Below are positions 11,298 to 19,491 of a stretch of DNA of 64,000 bases, in pieces. The position numbers and the translations under genes were made by a program. Position 1 is the stretch's first letter. Each line of letters starts with the position of its first letter. Source of the stretch: Pelomonas caseinilytica (lineage in GTDB: Bacteria > Pseudomonadota > Gammaproteobacteria > Burkholderiales > Burkholderiaceae_C); the NCBI RefSeq assembly GCF_021353235.1, contig NZ_JAJTWT010000016.1, forward strand, positions 1 through 64,000. The letters are read 5' to 3'. The notes under the pieces were generated by a model, which saw only the letters and a program-made list of their open reading frames with translations, made no database searches and had not been told where the DNA came from.

Positions 11298-11991
11298 GGG
11301 GAGCCTTTGCGACCTCGGTGCTCTGGTTTTTGTCGGGTAGCTTCTGTTGAGAGCCTTTCGGCTCGGTGCTTTGGTTTTGGTCGGGTGGCTTTTGCTGAGA
11401 GCCTTTGCCACTCTCTGCACCGCCGCGGGAATCCGCCCCGCGAGGGCGGGTAACTTTCTTCTGTCAGCGCCAGAAGAAAGTCACCAAAGAAGAGGCGCTC
11501 TAAACCCAGCGCCCTGCTGCGTTGAACGCCGAGAAGCGCCCCGAGGCGACCCGCTGCGCTCTCGCCGCTGTCCCTATCCCGAGCACCACAAATCGGACCT
11601 CCACGCCGCTTAACGCCGGCTGCACGCCGGGCTCACCAATGAAGACACCACATGCCACGACGCGCCGCCCGAGCGGCGCTTGCGTTGAACTCGTGAGTTC
11701 GGCGTGCAGCCGACGTTAGGCGCACGGACAGTGGCGGCATCGGGCTCGTCACAAGGACAGCGGCGAGAGCGAAGCGGGTCGCCTGTAGCCCGGTCCGAGC
11801 CTCAAGCGCGCTGGGATGCTCGCTTTAAAGCGCCTCTCTTTTGGTGACTTTTCTCTGGCGCCGACAGAGAAAAGTTACCCGCCCTCGCGGGGCGGATTCC
11901 CGCGGCGGTGCAGAGAGTGGAAAAGGCTCGATGCAAAGGCAACCCGACCAAAACAAGCCCCCGGGTCGGAAGGCTTTCAGCAACGGCGACC
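11298..11991. repeat. Large palindromic intergenic repeat element, copy A
   Basis: The 713-base gap between amiC and the hydrolase gene holds no credible gene but a nested palindrome. Outer arms: 11408-11457 and 11871-11920 are a perfect 50-bp inverted repeat. Middle arms: 11544-11573 and 11755-11784 match at 29 of 30. Inner arms: 11611-11629 and 11700-11718 match at 18 of 19. Each outer arm also carries its own 11-bp hairpin (11453-11463/11471-11481 and 11847-11857/11865-11875), whose two versions differ in sequence but keep pairing. The left flank has tandem copies of a GAGCCTTT unit at 11301, 11351 and 11399. The right end shares GGCTTTCAGCAA with copy B (31800-32442). Confidence 0.85.
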
Positions 11992-12003
11992 GAACCCGCC
12001 CAT

Positions 12004-13944
12004 TCACTCCGCCACCACCACCGGCAACTCCACCACGCTACGCCGATACACCCTCTGCGTCGCCACCCGATAGTCCTGCGGCCTCGCATCGAAGATGCTC
12101 GGCACGAAAGTCTGCGGATTGCGGTCGTAGAGCGGGAACCAGCTCGACTGCACCTGCACCATGATCCGGTGCCCCGGCAGGAAGACGTGGTTGGCGTTCG
12201 GCAGCGAGAAGCTGTAGGCCAGCGGCTCGCCCGGCTTCAGCGCCTTTGGCTGCGACCACGACTCGCGGTAGCGCCCGCGGAAGATGTCGCCCGACACCAT
12301 CAGCTGGTAGCCGCCCAGCGCCGGCTGGGCCGGCACTTCGTCGGGGTAGACGTCGATGAGCTTGACCACCCAGTCGCTGTCCGTGCCGCTCGTGGATGCG
12401 ACCAGGCGGGCCACCGGCTCGCCGGCGATCTTGACCGCGCGGGTCAACACCTCGCTGGTGTAGACCAGCACGTCCGTGCGGCCCGAAGCCTCGCGCTGGT
12501 CGTCCACCAGCCAGCGCGGCCAGGTGAGGCCCTTGGCCTCGTCATAACCCATGGGTCGGATGGGCCGCTGGCGATAAGGCACGGGCTTGGCGGGGTCGGA
12601 GACATATTCATCGAACCCGGCGTCCCCACCGCGCGGCGCGCCGCCGAGGGTCAAGGCACCGCCGGGCTGCAGCGCGAGCGGCGTGGGCTGGATGCGGCAG
12701 CCGGCCGTGCAGCCTCGCGGCCAGCCGTCGAGCCCCAGCCAGCGCCCCGTGCCGGTCTCGTAGGCCGTCACCCGCGCCAGCGGCCGGGCCGGCTTGATGC
12801 CACGCAGATGCTCGTCCAGGAAGGGCTTGAGCACCTGCTGGCGGAACTCCCAGGCGGTGTCGCTGCGGAACTTGATCGCGCCGATGAAGCTGCCGTCACC
12901 GATGGCGCCTCCATGCACCCACGGCCCCATGGCCATGCGCACCAGCGGGGCCGAATCGGCCCGCGCCGTCAGCGCCTTGTAGACGGCCGGCGCGCCATAG
13001 ATGTCCTCGGCATCCCAGAGGCTGTGCACCAGCAGGGTCGGCACGGTCAGGGGCCGGGCCGCGAGCAGCTTGTCCATGGCCTGCTGCTGCCAGAAGTCGT
13101 CATAGCCCGGATGGGCGAGCAGCTTGCGCCAGTAGCCGCTCTGGCCCAAGCCGCGGCGACGGCCGAGCTCACCGGCCGAGCCGGCCTGCAGGAAGGTGTC
13201 GTAGTCGTCGTAATGGCTGCTGAACCACTTGGCTTCGTTCTTGCGCGTCACGACCTGCTCGTAGACATAGCCCATGCCCTGCTGGCGGAAGGCGCCGTGG
13301 TGGAACCAGTCGTCGCCGCGCCAGCCGTCCACCATGGGGTTCATGGGCACGGCGGCCTTGAGCGCGGGATGCGGGTCCACCAGCGCCGCCAGCGACAGGA
13401 AGCCGTCGTAGGAGATGCCGATGATGCCGACGCGGCCGTTGCTCTCGGGCAGGTTCTTCACCAGCCAGTCGATGGTGTCCCAGGTGTCGGTGGCGTGGTC
13501 GACCGGCGTGGGATTGAGCGGGCCGCGAAAGGGGCGGGTCAGCACGTAGTCGCCCTCGGACTCGTACTTGCCGCGGATGTCCTGCACGACGCGGATGTAG
13601 CCGCCCTCGACGATGACGTCGGCGGCGTGGTCATAGCCCTGGATCAGCGCGGCGAGGTGGGAACTCTCGTTGTGGCTGGTCAGCTCGGCCGCGTTGTAAG
13701 GCGTGCGGGTCAGCAGGATGGGCGCGTCATGGGCGCCCTTGGGAATGAGGATGACGGTGCTGAGCTTGACGCCGTCGCGCATCGGGATCTGCACCACGCG
13801 CTTCTCGTAGTCGAAGCTGTCGGTCGCCGGGGTGACGGACTCCGGCGTCTCGCTCGGCAGGCCCGGGTAGGCCGGCGGGTCGGCCGCCAGGGCGGCTCCG
13901 CCGGCCAGGGCCAGCACCGTCAGCAAGGATCGCAGCATCTTCAT
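12004..13944 (-). CDS. CocE/NonD-family hydrolase (X-Pro dipeptidyl-peptidase S15 type)
   Basis: Serine hydrolase of the alpha/beta-hydrolase class that includes cocaine esterase, alpha-amino-acid ester hydrolases and glutaryl-7-ACA acylases. The 646-residue product has a signal peptide (MKMLRSLLTVLALAGGAALA) and so is periplasmic or secreted. The nucleophile is Ser168 in GISYDG, with the partner acid in LWDAEDIYG and the His in GPWVHGG. The C-terminal beta jelly-roll domain includes DSDWVVKLIDVYPDE. ATG 13944 with an upstream GGGAG is chosen over the open frame beginning at 14004. Two cysteines in RGCTAGC may form a disulfide. The natural substrate cannot be told. Confidence 0.92.
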   Translation of the reverse strand: MKMLRSLLTVLALAGGAALAADPPAYPGLPSETPESVTPATDSFDYEKRVVQIPMRDGVKLSTVILIPKGAHDAPILLTRTPYNAAELTSHNESSHLAALIQGYDHAADVIVEGGYIRVVQDIRGKYESEGDYVLTRPFRGPLNPTPVDHATDTWDTIDWLVKNLPESNGRVGIIGISYDGFLSLAALVDPHPALKAAVPMNPMVDGWRGDDWFHHGAFRQQGMGYVYEQVVTRKNEAKWFSSHYDDYDTFLQAGSAGELGRRRGLGQSGYWRKLLAHPGYDDFWQQQAMDKLLAARPLTVPTLLVHSLWDAEDIYGAPAVYKALTARADSAPLVRMAMGPWVHGGAIGDGSFIGAIKFRSDTAWEFRQQVLKPFLDEHLRGIKPARPLARVTAYETGTGRWLGLDGWPRGCTAGCRIQPTPLALQPGGALTLGGAPRGGDAGFDEYVSDPAKPVPYRQRPIRPMGYDEAKGLTWPRWLVDDQREASGRTDVLVYTSEVLTRAVKIAGEPVARLVASTSGTDSDWVVKLIDVYPDEVPAQPALGGYQLMVSGDIFRGRYRESWSQPKALKPGEPLAYSFSLPNANHVFLPGHRIMVQVQSSWFPLYDRNPQTFVPSIFDARPQDYRVATQRVYRRSVVELPVVVAE

Positions 13945-14016
13945 CGTCAACGCTCCCAGGTCATCGTCGTGTGATCCTAGGGGCGTTGGCGCCGAGGGCG
14001 CCACGGGGTTGACCCG

Positions 14017-14229
14017 TCAGCAGCACTTGCCCTGGCGGGCCGAGTAGCGCGCCGCCTGGCGCTCGCGGAAGAAGGCCTCGTAGCTCATGGGCTCGCGGTC
14101 GGGATGGGTGGCCCGGTGATGGGCCAGGTAGGTGCCGTAGTCCGGCACGCCCACCATCAGCCGCAGGCCCTGGGTGAGATACCGCCCCGCGCGGGCGGCA
14201 TCGCGGGCCAGGTCACCCAGCTCACGCAT
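14017..14229 (-). CDS. YbdD/YjiX-family small protein
   Basis: A 70-residue protein of the DUF466 family that is almost always encoded directly after CstA/BtsT-type pyruvate transporters. Diagnostic features are VGVPDYGTYLAHHRATHPD, EPMSYEAFFRERQAARY and the terminal Cys-Cys (GKCC). Its start overlaps the cstA stop region by 8 bases, so it is translationally coupled. It is thought to assist pyruvate uptake by the transporter; the mechanism is not clear. Confidence 0.93.
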   Translation of the reverse strand: MRELGDLARDAARAGRYLTQGLRLMVGVPDYGTYLAHHRATHPDREPMSYEAFFRERQAARYSARQGKCC

Positions 14230-16288
14230 GCTGGCCCGCCGGCAGCGGCACGAAGGCGGTCTCCTGCGCCGTCGGACGGCCCTGGCGGCGCGCCGCCAGG
14301 ATGCTCTTGACGCTGTACACGAGCACGCTCAGCACCACGCCCATGAAGACGGCGCACAGCGCCGCGTCGAGGCGGTCGTTGAACACCACGCGCTCCATGG
14401 CCGCCAGCGTCTTGGCCGGTGCCAGCACCTTGCCCTCGGCGACGGCCGCGGCGTACTTGCCGGCGTGCGCCAGGAAGCCCAGCTTGGGGTCGGGCGAGAA
14501 GATCTTCAGCCAGCCTGCCGTCATCGTGCAGGCGAGCAGCCAGGCCGCGGGCAGGGCCGTCACCCAGGCATAGCGGTCCTTCTTCATCTTGAAGATGACG
14601 ACGGTGCCGAGCAGCAGGGCCACGGCAGCGAGCATCTGGTTGGCGATGCCGAACAGGGGCCACAGCGTGTTGATGCCGCCCAGCGGGTCGACCACGCCCT
14701 GGTAGAGGAAGTAGCCCCAGGCCGCCACGCAAAGGCCCGTGGCGACGAGGTTGGCCACCCAGCTCTCGGTGCGCTTGAGCGAGGGCACGAAGCTGCCGAG
14801 CAGGTCCTGCAGCATGAAGCGGCCCGCGCGGGTGCCGGCATCCACGGCCGTCAGGATGAACAGCGCCTCGAAGAGGATGGCGAAGTGGTACCAGAAGGCC
14901 ATCATGGCCTTGCCGCCCACCACCTGGTGCAGGATCTCGGCCATGCCGACGGCCAGGGTCGGCGCCCCGCCGGCACGGGCCAGGATGGTCTTCTCGCCCA
15001 CGTCGGCCGCGGCCTGGGTCAGCATGTCGGGCGTGATGACGAAGCCCCAGGTGGACAGCGTCTGCGCGACGGTGCCGGCGTCCTTGCCGACGACGGCAGC
15101 CGGGCTGTTCATCGCGAAGTACACGCCCGGCTCGATGCACGAGGCCGCGACCAGCGCCATCACCGCGACGAAGCTCTCGGCCAGCATGCCGCCATAGCCG
15201 ATGTAGCGGGCGTGGGTCTCGTTCTCCAGCAGCTTGGGGCTGGTGCCCGAGGAGATCAGCGCGTGGAAGCCCGACACCGCACCGCAGGCGATGGTGATGA
15301 AGAGGAAGGGAAAGAGGCTGCCTGCCCACACCGGGCCGGTGCCGTTCGCGAACTGCGTCAGCGCGGGCATCTTCAGCGGCGGCGCCACGATGACGATACC
15401 GATGGCCAGGGCGACGATGGTGCCGATCTTCAGGAAGGTGCTGAGGTAGTCGCGCGGGGCCAGCAGCAGCCACACGGGGATGCAGGCGGCGACGAAGCCG
15501 TAGCCGATCAACGCCCACACCAGGTTCACCGGCGTGAAGGTGAACAAGGGCGCGAGCGTCGCGCTCTCGCTGACCGCCTGGCCGCCGAAGATGGCGCCCA
15601 TCAGCAGCACGAAGCCGATGACCGACACCTCGCCGATGCGCCCCGGGCGGATGAAGCGCAGGTACACGCCCATGAAGAGGGCCACGGGGATGGTGGCGGC
15701 CACGGTGAAGGTGCCCCAGGGCGAATCGGCCAGCGCCTTCACGACGATCAGGGCCAGCACCGCGAGGATGATGATCATGATCATGAAGGCGCCGAACAGG
15801 GCGATCAACCCGGGCACCGTGCCCATCTCCTGCTTGACGAGGTCGCCCAGCGACCTGCCGTCACGGCGCGTGGAGATGAAGAGGACGATGAAGTCCTGCA
15901 CCGCCCCGGCGAAGACCACGCCGGCCAGGATCCACAGCAGGCCCGGCAGGTAGCCCATCTGCGCCGCGAGCACCGGGCCCACCAGGGGGCCGGCACCGGC
16001 GATGGCCGCGAAGTGGTGGCCGTAGAGCACGTGCTTGTTGGTGGGCACGTAGTCCAGGCCGTCGTTGTACTTCCAGGCGGGCGTCTGGCGCTGGGCGTCC
16101 AGCCCCAGCACCTTGTCGGCGATGAACAGGCTGTAGTAGCGGTAGGCAATGAGGTAGGTGCACAGGGCGGCAGCCACGACCCACAGGGCGCTGATCGTCT
16201 CGCCGCGGCTCAGGGCCACGGTGGCGAGGGATGCGGCGCCCAGGATCGCGACACCCGCCCAGGCGAGGTGGCGGCGCAGGTTCTGCAT
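14222..16288 (-). CDS. cstA: CstA/BtsT-family pyruvate transporter (carbon starvation protein)
   Basis: Inner-membrane transporter of 688 residues with many hydrophobic segments, related to E. coli CstA and the pyruvate/proton symporter BtsT. Recognisable family blocks are YNDGLDYVPTNKHVLYGHHFAAIAGAGPLVGPVLAAQMGYLPG, WILAGVVFAGAVQDFI and FHALISSGTSPKLLENE (given here as landmarks in order). Expression in relatives responds to carbon starvation or extracellular pyruvate through LytS/LytTR-type systems. A LytTR pair lies far away in this window, so no direct link is claimed. It is followed by the coupled ybdD gene, the standard arrangement. The 153 bases upstream hold no other gene. Confidence 0.95.
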   Translation of the reverse strand: MQNLRRHLAWAGVAILGAASLATVALSRGETISALWVVAAALCTYLIAYRYYSLFIADKVLGLDAQRQTPAWKYNDGLDYVPTNKHVLYGHHFAAIAGAGPLVGPVLAAQMGYLPGLLWILAGVVFAGAVQDFIVLFISTRRDGRSLGDLVKQEMGTVPGLIALFGAFMIMIIILAVLALIVVKALADSPWGTFTVAATIPVALFMGVYLRFIRPGRIGEVSVIGFVLLMGAIFGGQAVSESATLAPLFTFTPVNLVWALIGYGFVAACIPVWLLLAPRDYLSTFLKIGTIVALAIGIVIVAPPLKMPALTQFANGTGPVWAGSLFPFLFITIACGAVSGFHALISSGTSPKLLENETHARYIGYGGMLAESFVAVMALVAASCIEPGVYFAMNSPAAVVGKDAGTVAQTLSTWGFVITPDMLTQAAADVGEKTILARAGGAPTLAVGMAEILHQVVGGKAMMAFWYHFAILFEALFILTAVDAGTRAGRFMLQDLLGSFVPSLKRTESWVANLVATGLCVAAWGYFLYQGVVDPLGGINTLWPLFGIANQMLAAVALLLGTVVIFKMKKDRYAWVTALPAAWLLACTMTAGWLKIFSPDPKLGFLAHAGKYAAAVAEGKVLAPAKTLAAMERVVFNDRLDAALCAVFMGVVLSVLVYSVKSILAARRQGRPTAQETAFVPLPAGQHA

Positions 16289-16441
16289 GGGGGCTTGTCT
16301 CCGATGCGGTGCGCACGTCGAAGGGCGGCGCTACCGTCCGGGCAGTGTCGAAAAACACCAGCCGAAGGGCATCGGTCAAGCCACGCGCACCATCCACGCG
16401 GCACCACCTAAGGGTCAACCCTCAAGCCATCCGCACCACCC

Positions 16442-16768
16442 CTAGCGGCCCGCAGCCTTTTTCATCTTCACGTGCGCTGCAAGCGCCCACGCGTTGAGCG
16501 ACTCGGCGTACTCCCGGATCAGCTGTGACTGTTTCGAGCCCGCCGCCAGCGCCTTGTCCTGAGCCTGCGCGGCCGCTTTCATCTTCGCGTTGGCTGACGC
16601 CGCCCATTTGTCCAATTCAACGGCGTAGTCGCGGAGCAATTTCGACAGCTTGGCGCCCACCGCGCTTCGCTTGCTGTCCAGCTCGGCGGCTCGCAGCATC
16701 TTTGCATTTGCCGAGCCAGCCCATGCATCCAGCTGCCTGGCGTACTCTCGTATTGCAGAACTCTCCAT
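16442..16768 (-). CDS. Hypothetical protein with a 39-residue tandem repeat
   Basis: I recognise no family. The 108-residue product is built from two full and one partial 39-residue repeats starting at Ile6, Leu45 and Ile84. Each begins with (I/L)R(E/D)YA..L(D/N).WA..(A)..KM, with conserved Tyr, Trp, and Lys-Met. The Ala/Lys-rich spacing predicts amphipathic helices, perhaps a coiled coil. There is no signal peptide, membrane segment or cysteine. ATG 16768 is preceded by a good GGAGG. It lies 12 bases after the four-cysteine small gene and would be the last gene of the operon interrupted by the IS66 element. Confidence 0.75.
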   Translation of the reverse strand: MESSAIREYARQLDAWAGSANAKMLRAAELDSKRSAVGAKLSKLLRDYAVELDKWAASANAKMKAAAQAQDKALAAGSKQSQLIREYAESLNAWALAAHVKMKKAAGR

Positions 16769-16780
16769 GGCCGCACCTCC

Positions 16781-17032
16781 TCATACGCCCGGCGGCTTGG
16801 GGGGCGGCGGTACATCCTTGCCGCCTGAGCCCACATACGCCTTGTATGCCGTCGTGCAGTCCTTGTACACGTCCTGCATGTCTTTGAAGCACTGCTTGCG
16901 TTCAGCGTCCGTCGCGGTGTCAGGAAGTTCCATGCATTTTTTCCACTTGGCGACGTTCGCCGCCCCTTTCAAACACGACGGCCCCTTCGTCAACAAGGTG
17001 TAGGTGTCACCCCAGGTACGTTTGTCAGCCAT
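16781..17032 (-). CDS. Small four-cysteine hypothetical protein
   Basis: I recognise no family. The 83-residue product starts MADKRTWGDT and has Cys20, Cys33, Cys48 and Cys59 (spacing X12, X14, X10), a pattern recalling paired-cysteine helical hairpins. A Pro-rich tail follows (PPPPKPPGV). No signal peptide is visible. ATG 17032 overlaps the original stop codon of the upstream acetyltransferase gene and follows a GGGAG site, so before the IS66 insertion it was translationally coupled to that gene. The insertion now separates it from its promoter by 2.5 kb. Confidence 0.75.
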   Translation of the reverse strand: MADKRTWGDTYTLLTKGPSCLKGAANVAKWKKCMELPDTATDAERKQCFKDMQDVYKDCTTAYKAYVGSGGKDVPPPPKPPGV

Positions 17033-17055
17033 TTGAATCTCCCTTCATTGCGTCA
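17025..17055 (-). pseudogene. Severed 3' end of the interrupted GNAT gene
   Basis: If the IS66 element and one copy of its 8-bp duplication are removed, the acetyltransferase frame reads ...RQAPVIDAMKGDSNG and stops at 17025. The last 11 codons or so now lie on this side of the element, cut off from the rest of the gene at 19567-20070. The stop codon overlaps the start of the four-cysteine protein gene. Confidence 0.85.
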
Positions 17056-17063
17056 ATGACAGG
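17056..17063. repeat. Left 8-bp target-site duplication of the IS66 element
   Basis: ATGACAGG directly abuts the left inverted repeat and is identical to 19559-19566. Eight-base duplications are the rule for IS66-family insertions. Confidence 0.95.
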
Positions 17064-17089
17064 GTAGGCGTCCGGCAAAGTCATCTTGA
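17064..17089 (+). repeat. IS66 left terminal inverted repeat
   Basis: Begins GTAGGCGTCCGGCAAAGTC; pairs with 19533-19558 at 21 of 26 positions, with differences at positions 4, 12, 17, 18 and 21. Confidence 0.9.
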
Positions 17090-17142
17090 ACGAGGGGTCG
17101 CCCACGACAAGGATGCTGTCCACGTAACGATAGGTGGACGCG

Positions 17143-17490
17143 ATGACAAGCGACAAGAAGACGAGGCGGCGGTACAGCGAGGCGCAGAAGGCGCAGGTGC
17201 TGGCTGAGTGTGACGAGCCGGGCGCGTCGGTCGCCAAGGTCGCGATGGTCCACGGCATCAATGCCAACATCGTCCACCGCTGGAGGCAACTGTCTCGGGG
17301 CGAGGGTCTTGCCGGTCCCGCCAAGGCAAGTGGGTTCGTGGCGCTGTCGCTTCCGGCTCCTGCGGTGCCCAACGCCGTAGCGGCTGATGTCCGAGTCGAG
17401 CTCCGTCGCGGGCCCGTCGTGATCACCGTCACTTGGCCAGTCAGCGGGGCGGCTGAGCTGGCCGCGTGGATCCGCGAGCTGCTGCGGTGA
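17143..17490 (+). CDS. tnpA: IS66 accessory protein TnpA (OrfA)
   Basis: A 115-residue helix-turn-helix accessory protein of IS66 elements. The N-terminal RRRYSEAQKAQVLAE and VAKVAMVHGINANIVHRW stretches are the usual DNA-binding motif. ATG 17143 is chosen with an AGGTGG site just upstream; a GTG at 17134 is an alternative. The stop codon overlaps the GTG start of tnpB. Confidence 0.93.
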   Translation: MTSDKKTRRRYSEAQKAQVLAECDEPGASVAKVAMVHGINANIVHRWRQLSRGEGLAGPAKASGFVALSLPAPAVPNAVAADVRVELRRGPVVITVTWPVSGAAELAAWIRELLR

Positions 17491-17819
17491 TTCGCATCGA
17501 CGCCGTGTGGCTGGCTGTGCAGCCACTGGACATGCGACTGGGCACCGAGGCGGCGCTGGCCCGAGTCGTGAACGTGTTCGGCGCTGCCAAGCCACACCAC
17601 GCCTACCTCTTCGCCAACCGCCGCGCCAACCGCATGAAGGTTCTCGTGCATGACGGCATCGGCGTGTGGCTCGCGGCCAGGCGGCTCAACGCCGGCAAGT
17701 TCTCGTGGCCGCTGGGCGGCACCAGCACGCAAAGCCTGACGCGCGTGCAGCTCGACGCGCTGGTGCTCGGCCTGCCGTGGCAGCGCCTGGGCGAGGCCGG
17801 CATCATCCGCACGATCTGA
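17487..17819 (+). CDS. tnpB: IS66 protein TnpB (Orf2)
   Basis: A 110-residue IS66 Orf2 protein needed for transposition but of unknown biochemical role. Family landmarks are the N-terminal AVWLAVQPLDMRLG, the central HHAYLFANRRANRMKVLVHDG and WPLGG. The GTG start at 17487 overlaps the tnpA stop (GTGA), indicating coupled translation; the upstream extension of the frame is not family-like. Confidence 0.93.
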   Translation: MIRIDAVWLAVQPLDMRLGTEAALARVVNVFGAAKPHHAYLFANRRANRMKVLVHDGIGVWLAARRLNAGKFSWPLGGTSTQSLTRVQLDALVLGLPWQRLGEAGIIRTI

Positions 17820-17895
17820 AGAGCAGTGCCCTGGCACGGGCAATTGCTGGATGTGCCGATGTGCTGAGAGCGACGCTGCGGCACGATGGCTGTCC

Positions 17896-19452
17896 ATGAT
17901 CAGCGCGCAGCAACTGGACGCCTTGGACCCGCAGATGCGGCAGGCCGTGCAGTCGCTGCTCGCCGAGGTCCAGCAGCGTGACGCCGAGATCGCCTTCAAG
18001 CAGGCGCTCATCGACAAGCTCACGCACGAGATGGCGATCCTCAAGCGGATGAAGTTCGCCGCCACCAGCGAGCGCTTCGCCAGCACCCTCTCGCCCGAGC
18101 AGCGAAGCCTGCTGGAAGAGACGCTGGACACCGACATCCATGAGCTCGACGGCGAGCTGCAGCGCCATCGCAAGAAGACCGACCATAAGGACGAGGACGA
18201 GAAGAAGGCGCCCAAGCGCGCGCCGCTTCCCGCCCACCTGCCGCGTCGCGACGTGCCGCACGAGCCTGCCGACACGACCTGCGGTTGCGGCAAGGCCATG
18301 CAGCGCATCGGCGAGGACGTGTCCGAGAAGCTGGACTACCAACCTGGCGTCTTCACGGTCGAGCGCCATGTCCGTGGCAAGTGGGTCTGCAAGTGCTGCG
18401 AGCGCCTCGTGCAGGCACCGGTTCCGGCCCACGTGATCGACAAGGGCATCCCCACGGTCGGCCTGCTGGCCCACTTGCTGGTGGCCAAGTTCATGGACCA
18501 CTTGCCCCTGTACCGGCAGGAGGCGGTCTTCGCCCGCGCCGGCCATCTGATCGCCCGCTCGACGCTGGCCCAGTGGGTCGGGGAATGCGGCGCGCAGCTG
18601 CAGCCCCTGGTGCAGGCCCTGGCCGACGAGCTGCGGCGCCACATGGTGCTGCATGCCGACGAGACGCCGGTGGCGATGCTCAAGCCCGGTAACGGCAAGA
18701 CCCACAAGGCCTACATCTGGTCGTATTGCACGCCCAGCACCGACCCGGTCAAGGCGGTGGTGTACGAGTTCAGCGAGACCCGCAGCGGCGAGAACGTGCG
18801 GGACTTCCTGCGGCTGGACACGTCCGATGCCTGGCAGGGCACGCTCGTCACCGACGGGTTCAGCGGCTACTCGGCCTGCGTCGACAAGGGGGTCACCTCT
18901 GCCCAATGCATGGCGCACAGCCGCAGGAAGTTCCACGAGCTGTGGGCCAACCACGGCAGCAAGGTCGGCGAGCAGGCGCTGCGCTTCTACCAAGTCCTGT
19001 TCAGCATCGAGCGCCAGGCCGAGCAGATCACCCCTGAAGAGCGACGGCGCATCCGGCAGCGCAAGTCACGACGGGTCCTCGCCGTGTTCCACCGATGGCT
19101 GCTGGGGCAACGGCAGTTGGTGCCGCCTGGCTCCGCCACCATCAAGGCCATCGACTACAGCTTGAAGCGCTGGAAGGAACTCACACACTTCGTGAATGAC
19201 GGCGACGTGCCAATCTCGAACAATTGGGTCGAGAACCAAATCCGCCCAATTGCCGTCGGCAGATCGAATTGGCTCTTCGCCGGCAGCCTGCGGGCGGGCA
19301 AACGCGCCGCGGCCATCATGAGCCTGCTGCACTCGGCCCGCATCAACGGTCATGACCCGTACGCCTACTTCAAGGACGTGCTGGATCGCTTGCCGACGCA
19401 CCCCGTCAACCGGATCGACGAGTTGCTGCCGCATCGCTGGTCACCGAGCTGA
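17896..19452 (+). CDS. tnpC: IS66 transposase TnpC
   Basis: A 518-residue DDE transposase. Visible parts in order are an N-terminal coiled coil (about 10-60), an acidic/basic linker, a zinc-finger region (CGCGK about residue 135 and CKCC about 172), and the DDE domain with Asp in HADETPV, Asp in LVTDGFSGY and Glu in NNWVENQIRP. The C-terminal IS66 domain follows (LLHSARINGHDPYAYF). Full length with no stop or frameshift. ATG 17896 is chosen because the coiled-coil domain begins there. It lies 76 bases after tnpB, as usual. Confidence 0.96.
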   Translation: MISAQQLDALDPQMRQAVQSLLAEVQQRDAEIAFKQALIDKLTHEMAILKRMKFAATSERFASTLSPEQRSLLEETLDTDIHELDGELQRHRKKTDHKDEDEKKAPKRAPLPAHLPRRDVPHEPADTTCGCGKAMQRIGEDVSEKLDYQPGVFTVERHVRGKWVCKCCERLVQAPVPAHVIDKGIPTVGLLAHLLVAKFMDHLPLYRQEAVFARAGHLIARSTLAQWVGECGAQLQPLVQALADELRRHMVLHADETPVAMLKPGNGKTHKAYIWSYCTPSTDPVKAVVYEFSETRSGENVRDFLRLDTSDAWQGTLVTDGFSGYSACVDKGVTSAQCMAHSRRKFHELWANHGSKVGEQALRFYQVLFSIERQAEQITPEERRRIRQRKSRRVLAVFHRWLLGQRQLVPPGSATIKAIDYSLKRWKELTHFVNDGDVPISNNWVENQIRPIAVGRSNWLFAGSLRAGKRAAAIMSLLHSARINGHDPYAYFKDVLDRLPTHPVNRIDELLPHRWSPS

Positions 19453-19491
19453 AGACCGTTCGCCGTTGGACGGCGATTCCCATCCCCGGTG

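Noticed and set aside
11408..11920. Copy A as an insertion sequence with its own transposase
   Set aside because: No open frame between the arms resembles a transposase, and the inner sequence is itself palindromic.
16442..17032. The two small orphan genes as parts of a type VI secretion or toxin-immunity module
   Set aside because: No VgrG, PAAR, Rhs or Hcp gene, and no toxin motif, is present in or around the operon.
17025..18308. A minus-strand open frame spanning the IS66 element into the former GNAT gene
   Set aside because: Only its last 11 codons are native GNAT sequence; the rest is antisense to tnpA, tnpB and part of tnpC.
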